From an uncultured Pelagibacteraceae bacterium (GTDB lineage: Bacteria > Pseudomonadota > Alphaproteobacteria > Pelagibacterales > Pelagibacteraceae), in contig CACFXK010000001.1 of the NCBI GenBank assembly GCA_902570125.1, positions 124,001-188,000 on the forward strand: a DNA stretch of 64,000 nt, written 5' to 3'. Positions within the stretch are counted from its first letter, which is position 1, and each line of letters opens with the position of its first letter. This document shows, one piece after another, positions 18,283-27,425 of the stretch. The notes under the pieces were generated by a model, which had not been told where the DNA came from, did not search any database, and saw nothing but the letters and a program-made list of their open reading frames with translations. Position numbers and translations under genes: made by a program.

Positions 18283-19866
18283 ATGAATAATCAATCAACT
18301 AAAGATAAAGATGCACGCTCATCAAATGCTATGGCTGCAACTTCTCATCCATTAGCGACCGAAGAGGCCTTAAAAATACTAAAAATGGGTGGAAATGCAG
18401 TAGATGCTTCTATAGCAGCTTCAATTGTTTTATCTGTGGTTGAGCCTAATGCAACAAGTATTGGTGGAGACTGTTTTGCAATTGTCAAAATGAATAATAA
18501 GGATGCAGTATCTTTTAATGGATCTGGGTTAGCACCAGAGAAATTAAGTTATGATTTCTTCAAGGAAAAAAATATAGATAAAATTGGATTAACAAGTCCT
18601 CATTCAGTAACGATTCCTGGTGCAGTTCATGCTTGGGAAACTATTCATAAAGAATTTGGAAAATTAGATTTTGAACAATTATTTACAGGTGCAATTGAGA
18701 TTGCAAAAAATGGTCACAAGATTTCTAAAGTAGTGTCAAATGCTTGGCATAATAGCTTAAATAAAATTAATGGAAATGAAAATTCTAAAAAAATTTTTTT
18801 GAAAGAAGGTCGGACTTATCAAGAAAATGAATTAATGAAAAATATTCCATTAGGAAAAACATTAGAGGTAATTAGTAAAAAAGGAAGTAAAGAATTTTAT
18901 GAGGGTGAAACTGCAAAAGATATAATTGAAAGTTTAAATGAATTAGGGGGTGTACATACTTTTGAGGATTTTTCTAAACAGAACACAATAAGATCAGAAA
19001 CAATAAAATCTAGTTATAAGGGTGATTTTATTCATCAATGTCCTCCAAATGGACCTGGCGTAACTGTTTTGATTATGATGAAATTGTTAGAAAAACTAAA
19101 TATTCATAACTATAAATTCAACAGTACAGAAAGATTTCATCTTGAAGCCGAAGTTACAAAACAAGCTTATAAAGTTAAAGAAACAAGCTTAGGCGATCCA
19201 AATTTTGTAAATTTTGATTTAGATGAAATTTTAAGTGATAAAAATATTGAGGATATTTTTAATAAAATTAAGCTCAATTCATGCAGTGATGTTGGTGACT
19301 TAAATATTCCAGCTCACCCAGAAACTATTTATCTAACAGTTGTAGATAAAGACTTAAATAGTGTGTCCATCATTAATTCAGTTTGTTATGTATTTGGATC
19401 AGGTATCACTACAAATAAAAGTGGAATACTTTTACATAACAGGGGTACAAATTTCAGAGTAGAGCATGGACATCCAAACTGTATTGAGGGCTTAAAAAGA
19501 CCATTACATACTATAATTCCAGGTATGGTCATTGACAAAGATAACAATACAACTTTGAGCTATGGAGTTATGGGAGGGCAATATCAACCAGTAGGACAGG
19601 TGCATGTTTTAAATAATATGATTGATTACGGCATGGGTCCTCAAGAGGCTTTAAGTTTTCCAAGAGCTTTTCATTTTAACAATATTTATAAGCTTGAAAA
19701 ATCAGTTGATAATCAAATTTTTAACGAATTGAAAGAAATCGGTCATAATGTTGAGTATATTGATGGCACTCATGGTGGAGGTCAAGCTATTAAAATAAAT
19801 CGTGCAGAAGGGGATCTTTTAGGAGGATCTGATCCTAGAAAAGATGGTTACGCAAAAGGGTACTAA
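18283..19866 (+). CDS. Gamma-glutamyltransferase family protein (cytoplasmic, YwrD-like)
   Basis: Ntn-hydrolase of the gamma-glutamyltransferase family (527 aa). The nucleophile threonine of the small subunit appears to be Thr348 in AHPETIYLTVVDKD, followed by FGSGITTNKSGILLHNRG and the C-terminal DGTHGGGQAIKI. Early motifs ATSHPLATEEALKIL and GGNAVDASIAAS match the large subunit. It lacks a signal peptide, unlike periplasmic glutathione-cleaving Ggt, and the second Thr of the usual TT pair is Ile. It is followed by an acyl-CoA synthetase and a reductase, so it may act on a gamma-amide or similar metabolite and not on glutathione; that is inference. Confidence 0.85.
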   Translation: MNNQSTKDKDARSSNAMAATSHPLATEEALKILKMGGNAVDASIAASIVLSVVEPNATSIGGDCFAIVKMNNKDAVSFNGSGLAPEKLSYDFFKEKNIDKIGLTSPHSVTIPGAVHAWETIHKEFGKLDFEQLFTGAIEIAKNGHKISKVVSNAWHNSLNKINGNENSKKIFLKEGRTYQENELMKNIPLGKTLEVISKKGSKEFYEGETAKDIIESLNELGGVHTFEDFSKQNTIRSETIKSSYKGDFIHQCPPNGPGVTVLIMMKLLEKLNIHNYKFNSTERFHLEAEVTKQAYKVKETSLGDPNFVNFDLDEILSDKNIEDIFNKIKLNSCSDVGDLNIPAHPETIYLTVVDKDLNSVSIINSVCYVFGSGITTNKSGILLHNRGTNFRVEHGHPNCIEGLKRPLHTIIPGMVIDKDNNTTLSYGVMGGQYQPVGQVHVLNNMIDYGMGPQEALSFPRAFHFNNIYKLEKSVDNQIFNELKEIGHNVEYIDGTHGGGQAIKINRAEGDLLGGSDPRKDGYAKGY

Positions 19867-19869
19867 ATA

Positions 19870-21378
19870 ATGTCAAAAAGAATTGTTAGAAACATTTTTG
19901 AAAAGGTGAATGATGAAAATATTGCTCTAACCTCTGAAATAAGTACAAAACTAAATTACAAAGATTTAAAATCATTTATAGATAAAATTTCTAAACAGCT
20001 GGCTGGAAATGGATTATCAAACAAAGATAGAGCAGCGATAGTTTTACCAAATGGGCCATATATGGCTTCAAGTTTTTTAGCTATTTCAAGCTATATGTCT
20101 GCTGCACCTTTAAATCCATCATATAAATCTGAGGAGTATGAATTTTATTTAAAAGATTTAAATCCAAAAATTGTTTTGGTTGAGAAAAATTCTGAAAATC
20201 CAGTTGTCGATGTAGCAAAAAAATTAAAAATAGAATTATGCGAGATTAATCCAGAAAAGGATGGACCTTCAGGAATATTTAATATTTATGAAAAAGAAAG
20301 TGAATATTCTTTACCTGATGAAAATGATGAAGCATTAGTGCTACACACTTCTGGTACTACATCAAGACCAAAAATTGTTCCTTTAACAAATAAAAATATT
20401 TTTTCTTCTGCAGAAAATATTTCTAAAAGTTTAAATCTTTCTAAAAATGACCATTGTCTTAATATTATGCCACTTTTTCATATACATGGTCTTATAGCTA
20501 TTTTAGCTTCATCAATGAAAGCTGGGGCATCTGTATGTGCATCAAATGGTTTTAATGCTATCAAGTTTTTAGATATGGCTAAATCAGAAAAAATAACTTG
20601 GTACTCAGGGGTGCCTACAATGCATCAGGCGATTTTATTAAGAGCACGTAGAAATTTAGAAGTTGCTAAGCTACTAAAACTAAGATTAATTAGATCATCA
20701 TCTGCATCTTTACCGCCAGTGGTATTCAAAGATCTAAATGATGTTTTTAGTTGCCCAGTGATTGAAGCATACGGTATGACAGAAGCTACTCACCAAATGA
20801 CTTCTAATCCATTGCCACCCAAGCAACAAAAAGCAGGATTTGTAGGCCTTCCAGCAGGTCCGGAAGTATGTATTATGAATGAAAATGGGGAAGTGCTAAA
20901 TCAAGGTGATGAAGGAGAAGTGTGTATAAAAGGTGAAAATGTAACTCTTGGATACGATAATAACGAAGAAGCAAACAAAACAAGTTTTACCAATGGTTGG
21001 TTTAGAACTGGCGATCAAGGTTATTTCGATAATGAGGGTTATTTAAAGATTTCAGGAAGATTGAAAGAAATAATTAATAAAGGTGGAGAAAAAATATCAC
21101 CATTAGAAGTTGATAATGTATTAATGGACCATCCATTAATAGATCTAGCAGTTTGTTTTGGGTATGAAGACAAAATGCTTGGAGAAAATATTGCTAGTGC
21201 AATTATAATAAAAAGTGGTGAGGCATGTTCAGAAAATGATGTTTTAGAATATGCTCAAGAAAAACTTGCTAAGTTTAAAATACCAAAAAAAATTTTTTTT
21301 GTTGAAGAAATTCCAAAAGGAGCAACTGGTAAATTACAAAGAAATGTTTTAGCAAAAAAATTTGGTTTAAATAATTAA
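19870..21378 (+). CDS. AMP-forming acyl-CoA synthetase (oxalyl-CoA synthetase AAE3/Pcs60-like)
   Basis: A 502-aa ligase of the adenylate-forming superfamily. Seen: LHTSGTTSRPKIVPLTNKN (AMP motif, about residues 156-174), EAYGMTEATHQMTSNPLP, the GWFRTGDQGYFDNEGYLKI hinge motif, and the terminal PKGATGKLQR with its catalytic Lys. The stretch YGMTEATHQMTSNP together with INKGGEKISPLEVD is what I associate with the plant AAE3/yeast Pcs60 oxalate-CoA ligase group. The oxalate substrate is an inference from these motifs; a related dicarboxylate or branched acid is possible. It lies 3 bases after the gamma-glutamyltransferase-like gene. Confidence 0.82.
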   Translation: MSKRIVRNIFEKVNDENIALTSEISTKLNYKDLKSFIDKISKQLAGNGLSNKDRAAIVLPNGPYMASSFLAISSYMSAAPLNPSYKSEEYEFYLKDLNPKIVLVEKNSENPVVDVAKKLKIELCEINPEKDGPSGIFNIYEKESEYSLPDENDEALVLHTSGTTSRPKIVPLTNKNIFSSAENISKSLNLSKNDHCLNIMPLFHIHGLIAILASSMKAGASVCASNGFNAIKFLDMAKSEKITWYSGVPTMHQAILLRARRNLEVAKLLKLRLIRSSSASLPPVVFKDLNDVFSCPVIEAYGMTEATHQMTSNPLPPKQQKAGFVGLPAGPEVCIMNENGEVLNQGDEGEVCIKGENVTLGYDNNEEANKTSFTNGWFRTGDQGYFDNEGYLKISGRLKEIINKGGEKISPLEVDNVLMDHPLIDLAVCFGYEDKMLGENIASAIIIKSGEACSENDVLEYAQEKLAKFKIPKKIFFVEEIPKGATGKLQRNVLAKKFGLNN

Positions 21379-22394
21379 TGACAAAAGTTTGTATATTTGG
21401 CGCAGGATCTATTGGTGGATATTTAGCTGCATGTTTAAGTAAAAATAATATTGATTTATCACTTATAGCCAGAGGTCCACACAAAAAAGCTATTGAGGAA
21501 AATGGTTTAACATTAATTAAAAAAGATAAAACAGAAAACTTTAAATTAAAAGTAACAGATGATCCCAAAGAACTTGGAATTCAAGATTATATTTTTATAT
21601 CAGTAAAAGCTCATGCAATTTCTAATATAGTTGATTCTCTTCAAAGCTTAATTGGAAAAAATACAACTATAATATCTGCTGTGAATGGCTTACCTTGGTG
21701 GTATTTTCATAAAGCTAACACGGGGACAAACTTAGATGAGAAACATATAGATAGTGTTGATCCTGATGGTAAAATTTGGAATTCTTTGAAGCCTTCAAGA
21801 GCTCTTGGATGTGTGGTTTATCCAGCAGCTGAAATTACTGAACCTGGTGTTATTAAACACAATGGTGGTGAAAGATTTACATTAGGCGAACCAGATGGGT
21901 CAAAATCAGAAAGACTTAAAATTATTGCAGACTTATTAATTGCAGGAGGCTTAAAAGCTCCACAAAAAAGTAATCTAAGAGATGAAATATGGATAAAGCT
22001 CTGGGGTAATTGCTCATTTAATATAGTAAGCGCATTATATGATAAGACTTTGGATGAAATTGGTAATGACCCAGAATTATTAAACACCGTAAGAAAATTG
22101 ATGGAAGAATGTCAGTTAGTAGGAGAGAAAATAGGTGTAAAATTCAACGTCTCAATCGATCAGAGAATTAAAGCTGCTGTCTCTATTATTGGTCACAAAC
22201 CCTCGACAACGCAAGACTTACATGCAAAACGTCCTTTAGAAATAGATCCAATTATTGGGTCAATAATTGAAATTGGAAATAAAATTAATGTAAAAACCCT
22301 TACATTAAAAACTGAGTATAACAAATTAAAAGACAAAGCAGAAAGACTTAGTTTATATAAAAGGACAAATATAATTGAACAGATTACAAGTTAA
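21378..22394 (+). CDS. 2-dehydropantoate 2-reductase family protein
   Basis: NADPH-dependent ketoacid reductase fold (338 aa). Seen: the N-terminal nucleotide motif VCIFGAGSIGGYLAACL, KAHAISNIVDSL with its conserved Lys, NGLPWWYFH and the C-terminal catalytic-domain segment EIWIKLWGNCSFN (Lys), then STTQDLHAKRPLEIDPIIG. The last matches the substrate Ser/Asn region of PanE. Its ATG overlaps the stop of the upstream CoA ligase (TAATG). The clustering with the ligase and GGT-like gene argues for a role in a catabolic oxoacid pathway and not necessarily pantothenate synthesis, so I leave the symbol blank. Confidence 0.85.
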   Translation: MTKVCIFGAGSIGGYLAACLSKNNIDLSLIARGPHKKAIEENGLTLIKKDKTENFKLKVTDDPKELGIQDYIFISVKAHAISNIVDSLQSLIGKNTTIISAVNGLPWWYFHKANTGTNLDEKHIDSVDPDGKIWNSLKPSRALGCVVYPAAEITEPGVIKHNGGERFTLGEPDGSKSERLKIIADLLIAGGLKAPQKSNLRDEIWIKLWGNCSFNIVSALYDKTLDEIGNDPELLNTVRKLMEECQLVGEKIGVKFNVSIDQRIKAAVSIIGHKPSTTQDLHAKRPLEIDPIIGSIIEIGNKINVKTLTLKTEYNKLKDKAERLSLYKRTNIIEQITS

Positions 22395-25046
22395 TCAAAA
22401 ATTGAGAGAAATATCTCTATGTACTGAATTACATTTTGAAACATAAATTGCTTGCTCTTTTGTAAGTTTTTGTTGTAATCTCAATCCAATAGTTTCACTT
22501 AATACAGTTAAGTGATTATTTATTCTATCCATATATTTTTTGTCAAATTCATTTCTCCAACTTACTTCTTGATCAAAATGTGCATAAGTATCACTAGCTA
22601 TTTTTTGAATTTGTTCTGGATCTTTTTCATCTTCATCCATTATAGTTATTAGATAGTCTAATTTATCTGCAAATTCATCTGATCCAGAAATCTCTCCTAC
22701 TTTATCAAACATATTATCAATATGATCAATAGCATCTAAATAGCCTCTATTATCAATTTTAGATTTAAGAATTTGAATGTCTTCATTTAATTCTTCAAAT
22801 TTTTCAGCATCTAAAATAAATAGTTTTATCAACATCAAATCATCGTATGCATTGTCTGCAGTTTTACGATATTTTTTTACTGCTAAGTTTTTTGCTTTAT
22901 TAATCTTGTTAAATTCATCATTTTTAGATTTCCAATCTTTAGAAATTGAGTTTGCTATTTCGTCAATTTCAAGTTTTGTGTCCTCAATTCTTTGTTCAAT
23001 TTTATTTTTTTCAGAAACCTCATCATCATCTAAATTTCTAATTTCAGCTTTAAATTTATCTATTTTTTTATTGAGTTTAAAAATTTTTTTTTGTTTTTTT
23101 CTTGTTTTGAAATGCAAATCTCGATAGTCAACAGCATAATCATTGTAAATAGCTTCGGCACTTTTTACATCATCAACTAATTCAAATGTATAATTTGAAT
23201 TATCAACATGACGTTGGAAATAACTTAACTTATCGGCTGGTAAATTTGCAAGTATTATTGAATCAAAATCATCTATACTATTCTTTATTTCATCTGCGTT
23301 GTTTGTATATTTTGCAAATTTATATTCTTGCAAACAATACTGAAGTTTTGGATTCATAGGAGGAGGTGCAACATTTGAAGTCAGATAAACTCTATTTGGA
23401 AGATAATTCACAAGACTTGGATAAGAACCTACAATTGCTAGGCCAATGAGTTGTAAAATTATAAATGGAACAACACCTTTCCAAATATCTAATGTTTGTA
23501 CCACTTTTGGAGCAACACCTTTTAAATAAAATAAGGCAAAACCAAAAGGGGGAGTTAAAAAAGATGTTTGTAAATTAACACCAATCATAACACCTAACCA
23601 GACCGCTGTAACATTTGCTCCTGTCTCAGCTAATAATATAGGTGCAATTATTGGAACAACCACAACAGCGATTTCAATAAAATCTAAAAAGAACCCAAGT
23701 AAGAATATTACAATCATGACAACTACAAACTGAGTCCAAAAGCCACCAGGTAAATCTTGAAGGAAGTCTCTTACTAATTCTTCACCACCAAATGCTCTAA
23801 ATCCTGATGTAAGCATGGCAGCACCTAATAGAATAATAAATACCATCGAAGTTGTAACGCATGTTTCAGTTACTACTTCTTTAAGAACATTTTCTGTTTT
23901 ATATGTTCTCCAAAAACTCCATGCTATTCCATAAACCAAAGTGATTACAAAAATACCAGTTATATAAATTGCTCCTAAATCTCTTTCTTCTATATTTTTT
24001 ATGTTAAGTTCATAATTTGATGCAAAAAAAGTAATGGGTATTAATGATCCAATTATCATTATAAGTGGATAGAAGGCACTTTTCTTACCTTGAAATAGAC
24101 GGTAACCCGCCATTAATGTTGCTCCAATTGCTCCTATAGAACCAGCTTGGTTAACAGTTGCAATACCCATAAGAATCGATCCTAAAACAGCAAAAATTAA
24201 TGCAAGTGGAGGAATAATTATAACAATAACTCTCATCCAAAATTTGAAATCAAAGTTACCTTTAAATGGAACAGGTGGGGCAACTCCTTTTTTTATTCTT
24301 GCATAGAAAAATACATAGATCATATATAAAGCTACAAGAACTAATCCTGGTAAAAGTGCTCCAAGGAACATGTCGCCGGCACTAGATGAACCTACTCTAA
24401 ATTCACCTGGCATATTAAATTCGCCTGTTAAAGCTTTATAATCGTTCTGCCTCATATTATTGGCAACATCTGATGCGCTCGCTAATTGGTCCGCTATGAT
24501 AATCAATACAATCGATGGAGGTATAATCTGTCCTAGAGTTCCAGAGGAGCAAACAATTCCACTTGCAAGTTTTCTGTCATAATTGTTGTTTAACATTGTA
24601 GGTAATGAAATTAATCCCATTGCAATGACTGTTGCTCCAACAATACCTGTGGTTGCAGCTAATAATGCACCAACAAATATTACCGAAATACCTAAACCAC
24701 CAGGTATCGGGCCAAATAATTGACCCATAGTTATTAATAAATCCTCAGCAATTTTTGATTTTTGAAGCATAATTCCCATAAAAATAAATAAGGGAATTGC
24801 AATTAAAGTGTCGGTCTCAACGTCCCAGTAATTACTTCTAAAATTTGTGATACCAGCAACAAGCCATTCGGTTGGACCATCCACAGCAAAATAAGCATCA
24901 ACATCCCCAGCAAAAAGATAACCAAAAAAAGCGGCTAAACCGATAGATATGATAGCTGAACCAGGAAGAGCAAAGGCAACTGGATACCCTGAAGCTAGTG
25001 CTGCAATCATTATTAAAACTAGTATAGCTAAAAAAAATAATTCCAT
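22395..25046 (-). CDS. TRAP transporter large permease (DctM family) with long C-terminal coiled-coil domain
   Basis: The first ~590 residues are a DctM-type permease, recognised by the N-terminal IPLFIFMGIMLQKS, the GALLAATTGIVGATVIAMGL and SGIVCSSGTLGQIIPPSI motifs, and LQTSFLTPPFGFALFYLKGVAP near its end. Ordinary DctM is about 430 aa, so the membrane part is itself enlarged by loops. A further ~290 hydrophilic residues follow, rich in Lys, Asp, Glu and Ile and with strong coiled-coil character (about residues 665-760). The gene overlaps the dctQ stop by one base and is the last of the dctP-dctQ-dctM set. It ends exactly against the convergent reductase gene. Substrate is considered under dctP. 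Confidence 0.92.
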   Translation of the reverse strand: MELFFLAILVLIMIAALASGYPVAFALPGSAIISIGLAAFFGYLFAGDVDAYFAVDGPTEWLVAGITNFRSNYWDVETDTLIAIPLFIFMGIMLQKSKIAEDLLITMGQLFGPIPGGLGISVIFVGALLAATTGIVGATVIAMGLISLPTMLNNNYDRKLASGIVCSSGTLGQIIPPSIVLIIIADQLASASDVANNMRQNDYKALTGEFNMPGEFRVGSSSAGDMFLGALLPGLVLVALYMIYVFFYARIKKGVAPPVPFKGNFDFKFWMRVIVIIIPPLALIFAVLGSILMGIATVNQAGSIGAIGATLMAGYRLFQGKKSAFYPLIMIIGSLIPITFFASNYELNIKNIEERDLGAIYITGIFVITLVYGIAWSFWRTYKTENVLKEVVTETCVTTSMVFIILLGAAMLTSGFRAFGGEELVRDFLQDLPGGFWTQFVVVMIVIFLLGFFLDFIEIAVVVVPIIAPILLAETGANVTAVWLGVMIGVNLQTSFLTPPFGFALFYLKGVAPKVVQTLDIWKGVVPFIILQLIGLAIVGSYPSLVNYLPNRVYLTSNVAPPPMNPKLQYCLQEYKFAKYTNNADEIKNSIDDFDSIILANLPADKLSYFQRHVDNSNYTFELVDDVKSAEAIYNDYAVDYRDLHFKTRKKQKKIFKLNKKIDKFKAEIRNLDDDEVSEKNKIEQRIEDTKLEIDEIANSISKDWKSKNDEFNKINKAKNLAVKKYRKTADNAYDDLMLIKLFILDAEKFEELNEDIQILKSKIDNRGYLDAIDHIDNMFDKVGEISGSDEFADKLDYLITIMDEDEKDPEQIQKIASDTYAHFDQEVSWRNEFDKKYMDRINNHLTVLSETIGLRLQQKLTKEQAIYVSKCNSVHRDISLNF

Positions 25047-26098
25047 TATTTGCTGCTCTCTATATTTTCAATATTTACGTCATTTTCTTTATTGACATTA
25101 GAAATATTCATTTCTTCCTCGTCTTGAAGAAGTTTGTGACTACTACTCATAAAATAACTTGTGAATTGTAATAACATCGTAACTGCAAAAACTGCTAAAT
25201 AAACTGCCATTAAATAAAGTAGATACAGTCCATTAGAACCTTGTTGAGTTACTTCAAAAGCAACTACTGGTCCATTAATAATGCTAGCCTTACCGTTTAA
25301 ACCATAAAAAATAACTATTAAACAAAGTGGAACCCCAAGAAGTGCTGAACCTATCGAATTTGTCCATGCTTTTTTTCTCTCACTAAATGAAGAGTAAAGG
25401 ACATCTACTCTTACATGTCCTTCATGTATTAGAGCATATGCACTTGCAAATAGATATAGCGCTGCATACCAAAATCTTACAAGATCTCCCTGAAAAGCTT
25501 GCTCATAAGAAAATATAAATCTTGATAATACTATTACAAATTCACTTAGTACGACTAGAACTGCAAGCCAAATAAATCCGACTGATTTTGTAAAATAACC
25601 AATTATGAAAGATCCTAAAATAATTGGGAAATGTATAAATGTGATTCTTTCAGGGGCTTTAACCATAAAAGCTTTAACCTCAGGACTGAAAATAGCTTCC
25701 CATAGTCTTTCTACAACCATGAATGAAATTATAAAATCAGCAACACCAACTAGAAATACAGCCCAAAAAGATGATCTAACTAAATATGCAGAAAATTTTG
25801 ATAATATTTCTGAATCATGTTCCAGTGTCTGAGAATATGTTTTAAAAACGTATAAAATAACTCCAGCAATACAAATCAAATAAATTCCAATTTGCAAATA
25901 ACCATAATTTAATTCTGATCCTTGAAGAGCTTTTTGTTTAAAACCAAATAATTCGTAATGAGAAAAAATTTTTTTTACTCCTGGCCAGTCGACCCAAACT
26001 GTAAGAACATTATTTATTAAAAACGCTAGAGTAAAAGCTAACACAGAGTAGCTTAAAATTCTTAAATAACGTGCTGTAATCTTACTTTCGGAATCCAT
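25046..26098 (-). CDS. TRAP transporter small permease (DctQ family), enlarged
   Basis: A 350-aa membrane protein, about twice the usual DctQ length. The C-terminal half carries the DctQ features: FWYAALYLFASAYALIHEGHVRVDVLYSSFSERKKAW (of which HVRVDVLY is the hallmark), then further helices. The N-terminal half has about four additional membrane segments. It ends with a short acidic, hydrophilic tail (about residues 325-350). It is preceded by a terminator-like hairpin after dctP and overlaps dctM by one base, as expected for a DctQ-DctM pair forming the membrane complex. Confidence 0.88.
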   Translation of the reverse strand: MDSESKITARYLRILSYSVLAFTLAFLINNVLTVWVDWPGVKKIFSHYELFGFKQKALQGSELNYGYLQIGIYLICIAGVILYVFKTYSQTLEHDSEILSKFSAYLVRSSFWAVFLVGVADFIISFMVVERLWEAIFSPEVKAFMVKAPERITFIHFPIILGSFIIGYFTKSVGFIWLAVLVVLSEFVIVLSRFIFSYEQAFQGDLVRFWYAALYLFASAYALIHEGHVRVDVLYSSFSERKKAWTNSIGSALLGVPLCLIVIFYGLNGKASIINGPVVAFEVTQQGSNGLYLLYLMAVYLAVFAVTMLLQFTSYFMSSSHKLLQDEEEMNISNVNKENDVNIENIESSK

Positions 26099-26142
26099 AG
26101 GTTTTTTTTAATACTAAAAATTTACTTTTATTGAAACTAAAA

Positions 26143-26168
26143 AAAAGGGCCCAATTAAGGGCCCTTTT
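26143..26168 (-). terminator. Intra-operon terminator/attenuator between dctP and dctQ
   Basis: A 10-bp perfect stem pairs 26,143-26,152 with 26,159-26,168 around a 6-base loop and contains six consecutive G:C pairs. Read on the minus strand it is followed directly by a run of U residues. It lies 20 bases after the dctP stop. It would let the binding protein be made in excess over the permease subunits. Confidence 0.85.
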
Positions 26169-26187
26169 AATTACATAAAAGACGTAA

Positions 26188-27321
26188 TTACATTCCTAGC
26201 ACTCTGTTTCTTTGCTGAATGTAAGGTGAGTCTGATAGGTTTGTCCAAGCACCAATTTCTTTTCTAGCTTTTAAGAAACTTGTGTGGATTCTCTCAGCGA
26301 GACCACTACTTGCTCTAGTTTCCTCAAAAACTTCCTCTGCTGCTTTTCCAAAACCATCGTAAACTTTATCACTAAACTTCTCTAGTTTAACACCATGGTC
26401 GTTTATCAATCTAGCTAATGCTGCTCCGTTTTTAGCATTGTACTCTGACATCATAACGTCGTTTTCAGTAGATGCACAAGCTTCGATTAACAACTGATCT
26501 GATTTTGATAAACTTGTAAACCAAGATTTATTACATCCACAAGCTAACATTGAACCAGGTTCGTGCATTCCAGGATAGTAGTAGTATTTAGCTGCTTCTT
26601 GGAATTTCATTGCTTCATCATTCCATGGACCAACCCATTCTGTTGCATCAATTGCACCAGACACTAAGTTTTCATAAATTTGTCCACCAGGAAGTGAAAC
26701 TGGAGATCCTCCAAGTTTACCGATAACTTGACCACCTAATCCAGGCATACGCATTTTTAAACCTTTAAAGTCATTTGGACTTCTGATTTTTTTGTTAAAC
26801 CATCCACCCATTTGAACTCCTGTATCACCACACATGAAATTTTTTAGACCAAATTTATCTGCTAATTCATCCCATAATTGTTGACCACCAGCAAATCTGA
26901 TCCAAGCATTCATTTCTGTGTAAGTGAAACCGAAAGGTACTGCTGTGAAGTAACCCCAAGCAGGATCTTTTTTCACCCAGTAATAGTCTGCAGCATGATA
27001 CATTTGAGAGTTACCTGATGCAACTTCATCAAATGAGTCAAATGCCTTAACTCTTTCGTTCGCAGCGTAGTAAGTAACTTGAATTCTTCCATCACTTACA
27101 TCACCAATTCTTTGCGCAAATCTTTGTGCACCAGTACCTAGCCCTGGGAAATCTCTTCCCCAAGTTGCTACCATTGAAACTTCAATTCTGTCTTTGGCAA
27201 CAGCTGGAGCAGACAAAGATGATGCAGCTACAGCGGCAACACCTGTTGCAGCAGCAGCTTTAAAGAACTTACGTCTTGAAGGTGTTTTTTTTACCTTCAT
27301 TAGTTTTTTGTCTTTAATCAT
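26188..27321 (-). CDS. TRAP transporter substrate-binding protein (DctP family, TakP-like)
   Basis: Periplasmic solute receptor (377 aa) with a twin-arginine type signal: PSRRKFFKAAAATG, hydrophobic stretch, then APAVAKD (cleavage near residue 42). The mature part shows ATDATEWVGPWND-like context (SGAIDATEWVGPWNDEAMKF) and YYYYPGMHEPGS, which are features I associate with 2-oxoacid receptors such as TakP. Neighbouring 2-hydroxyacid and lactate-type dehydrogenases fit uptake of a 2-oxo- or 2-hydroxyacid; the exact ligand is inferred. A GAGGAG ribosome site sits just before the start at 27,321. Confidence 0.92.
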   Translation of the reverse strand: MIKDKKLMKVKKTPSRRKFFKAAAATGVAAVAASSLSAPAVAKDRIEVSMVATWGRDFPGLGTGAQRFAQRIGDVSDGRIQVTYYAANERVKAFDSFDEVASGNSQMYHAADYYWVKKDPAWGYFTAVPFGFTYTEMNAWIRFAGGQQLWDELADKFGLKNFMCGDTGVQMGGWFNKKIRSPNDFKGLKMRMPGLGGQVIGKLGGSPVSLPGGQIYENLVSGAIDATEWVGPWNDEAMKFQEAAKYYYYPGMHEPGSMLACGCNKSWFTSLSKSDQLLIEACASTENDVMMSEYNAKNGAALARLINDHGVKLEKFSDKVYDGFGKAAEEVFEETRASSGLAERIHTSFLKARKEIGAWTNLSDSPYIQQRNRVLGM

Positions 27322-27425
27322 TTATTTCTCCTCTATAGTTAATTAACTAATGATAATTAAACATAAATGTAACTTAGAGTCATTTTAAAAATTAGGACAA
27401 ATAGGTTAAATACAACTTGAGATTG

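Noticed and set aside
22777-23127. 116-residue open frame on the plus strand opposite the DctM tail
   Set aside because: It is antisense to the low-complexity coiled-coil region, Ser/Phe-rich as expected of a complement of Lys/Glu codons, and has no ribosome site or family match.
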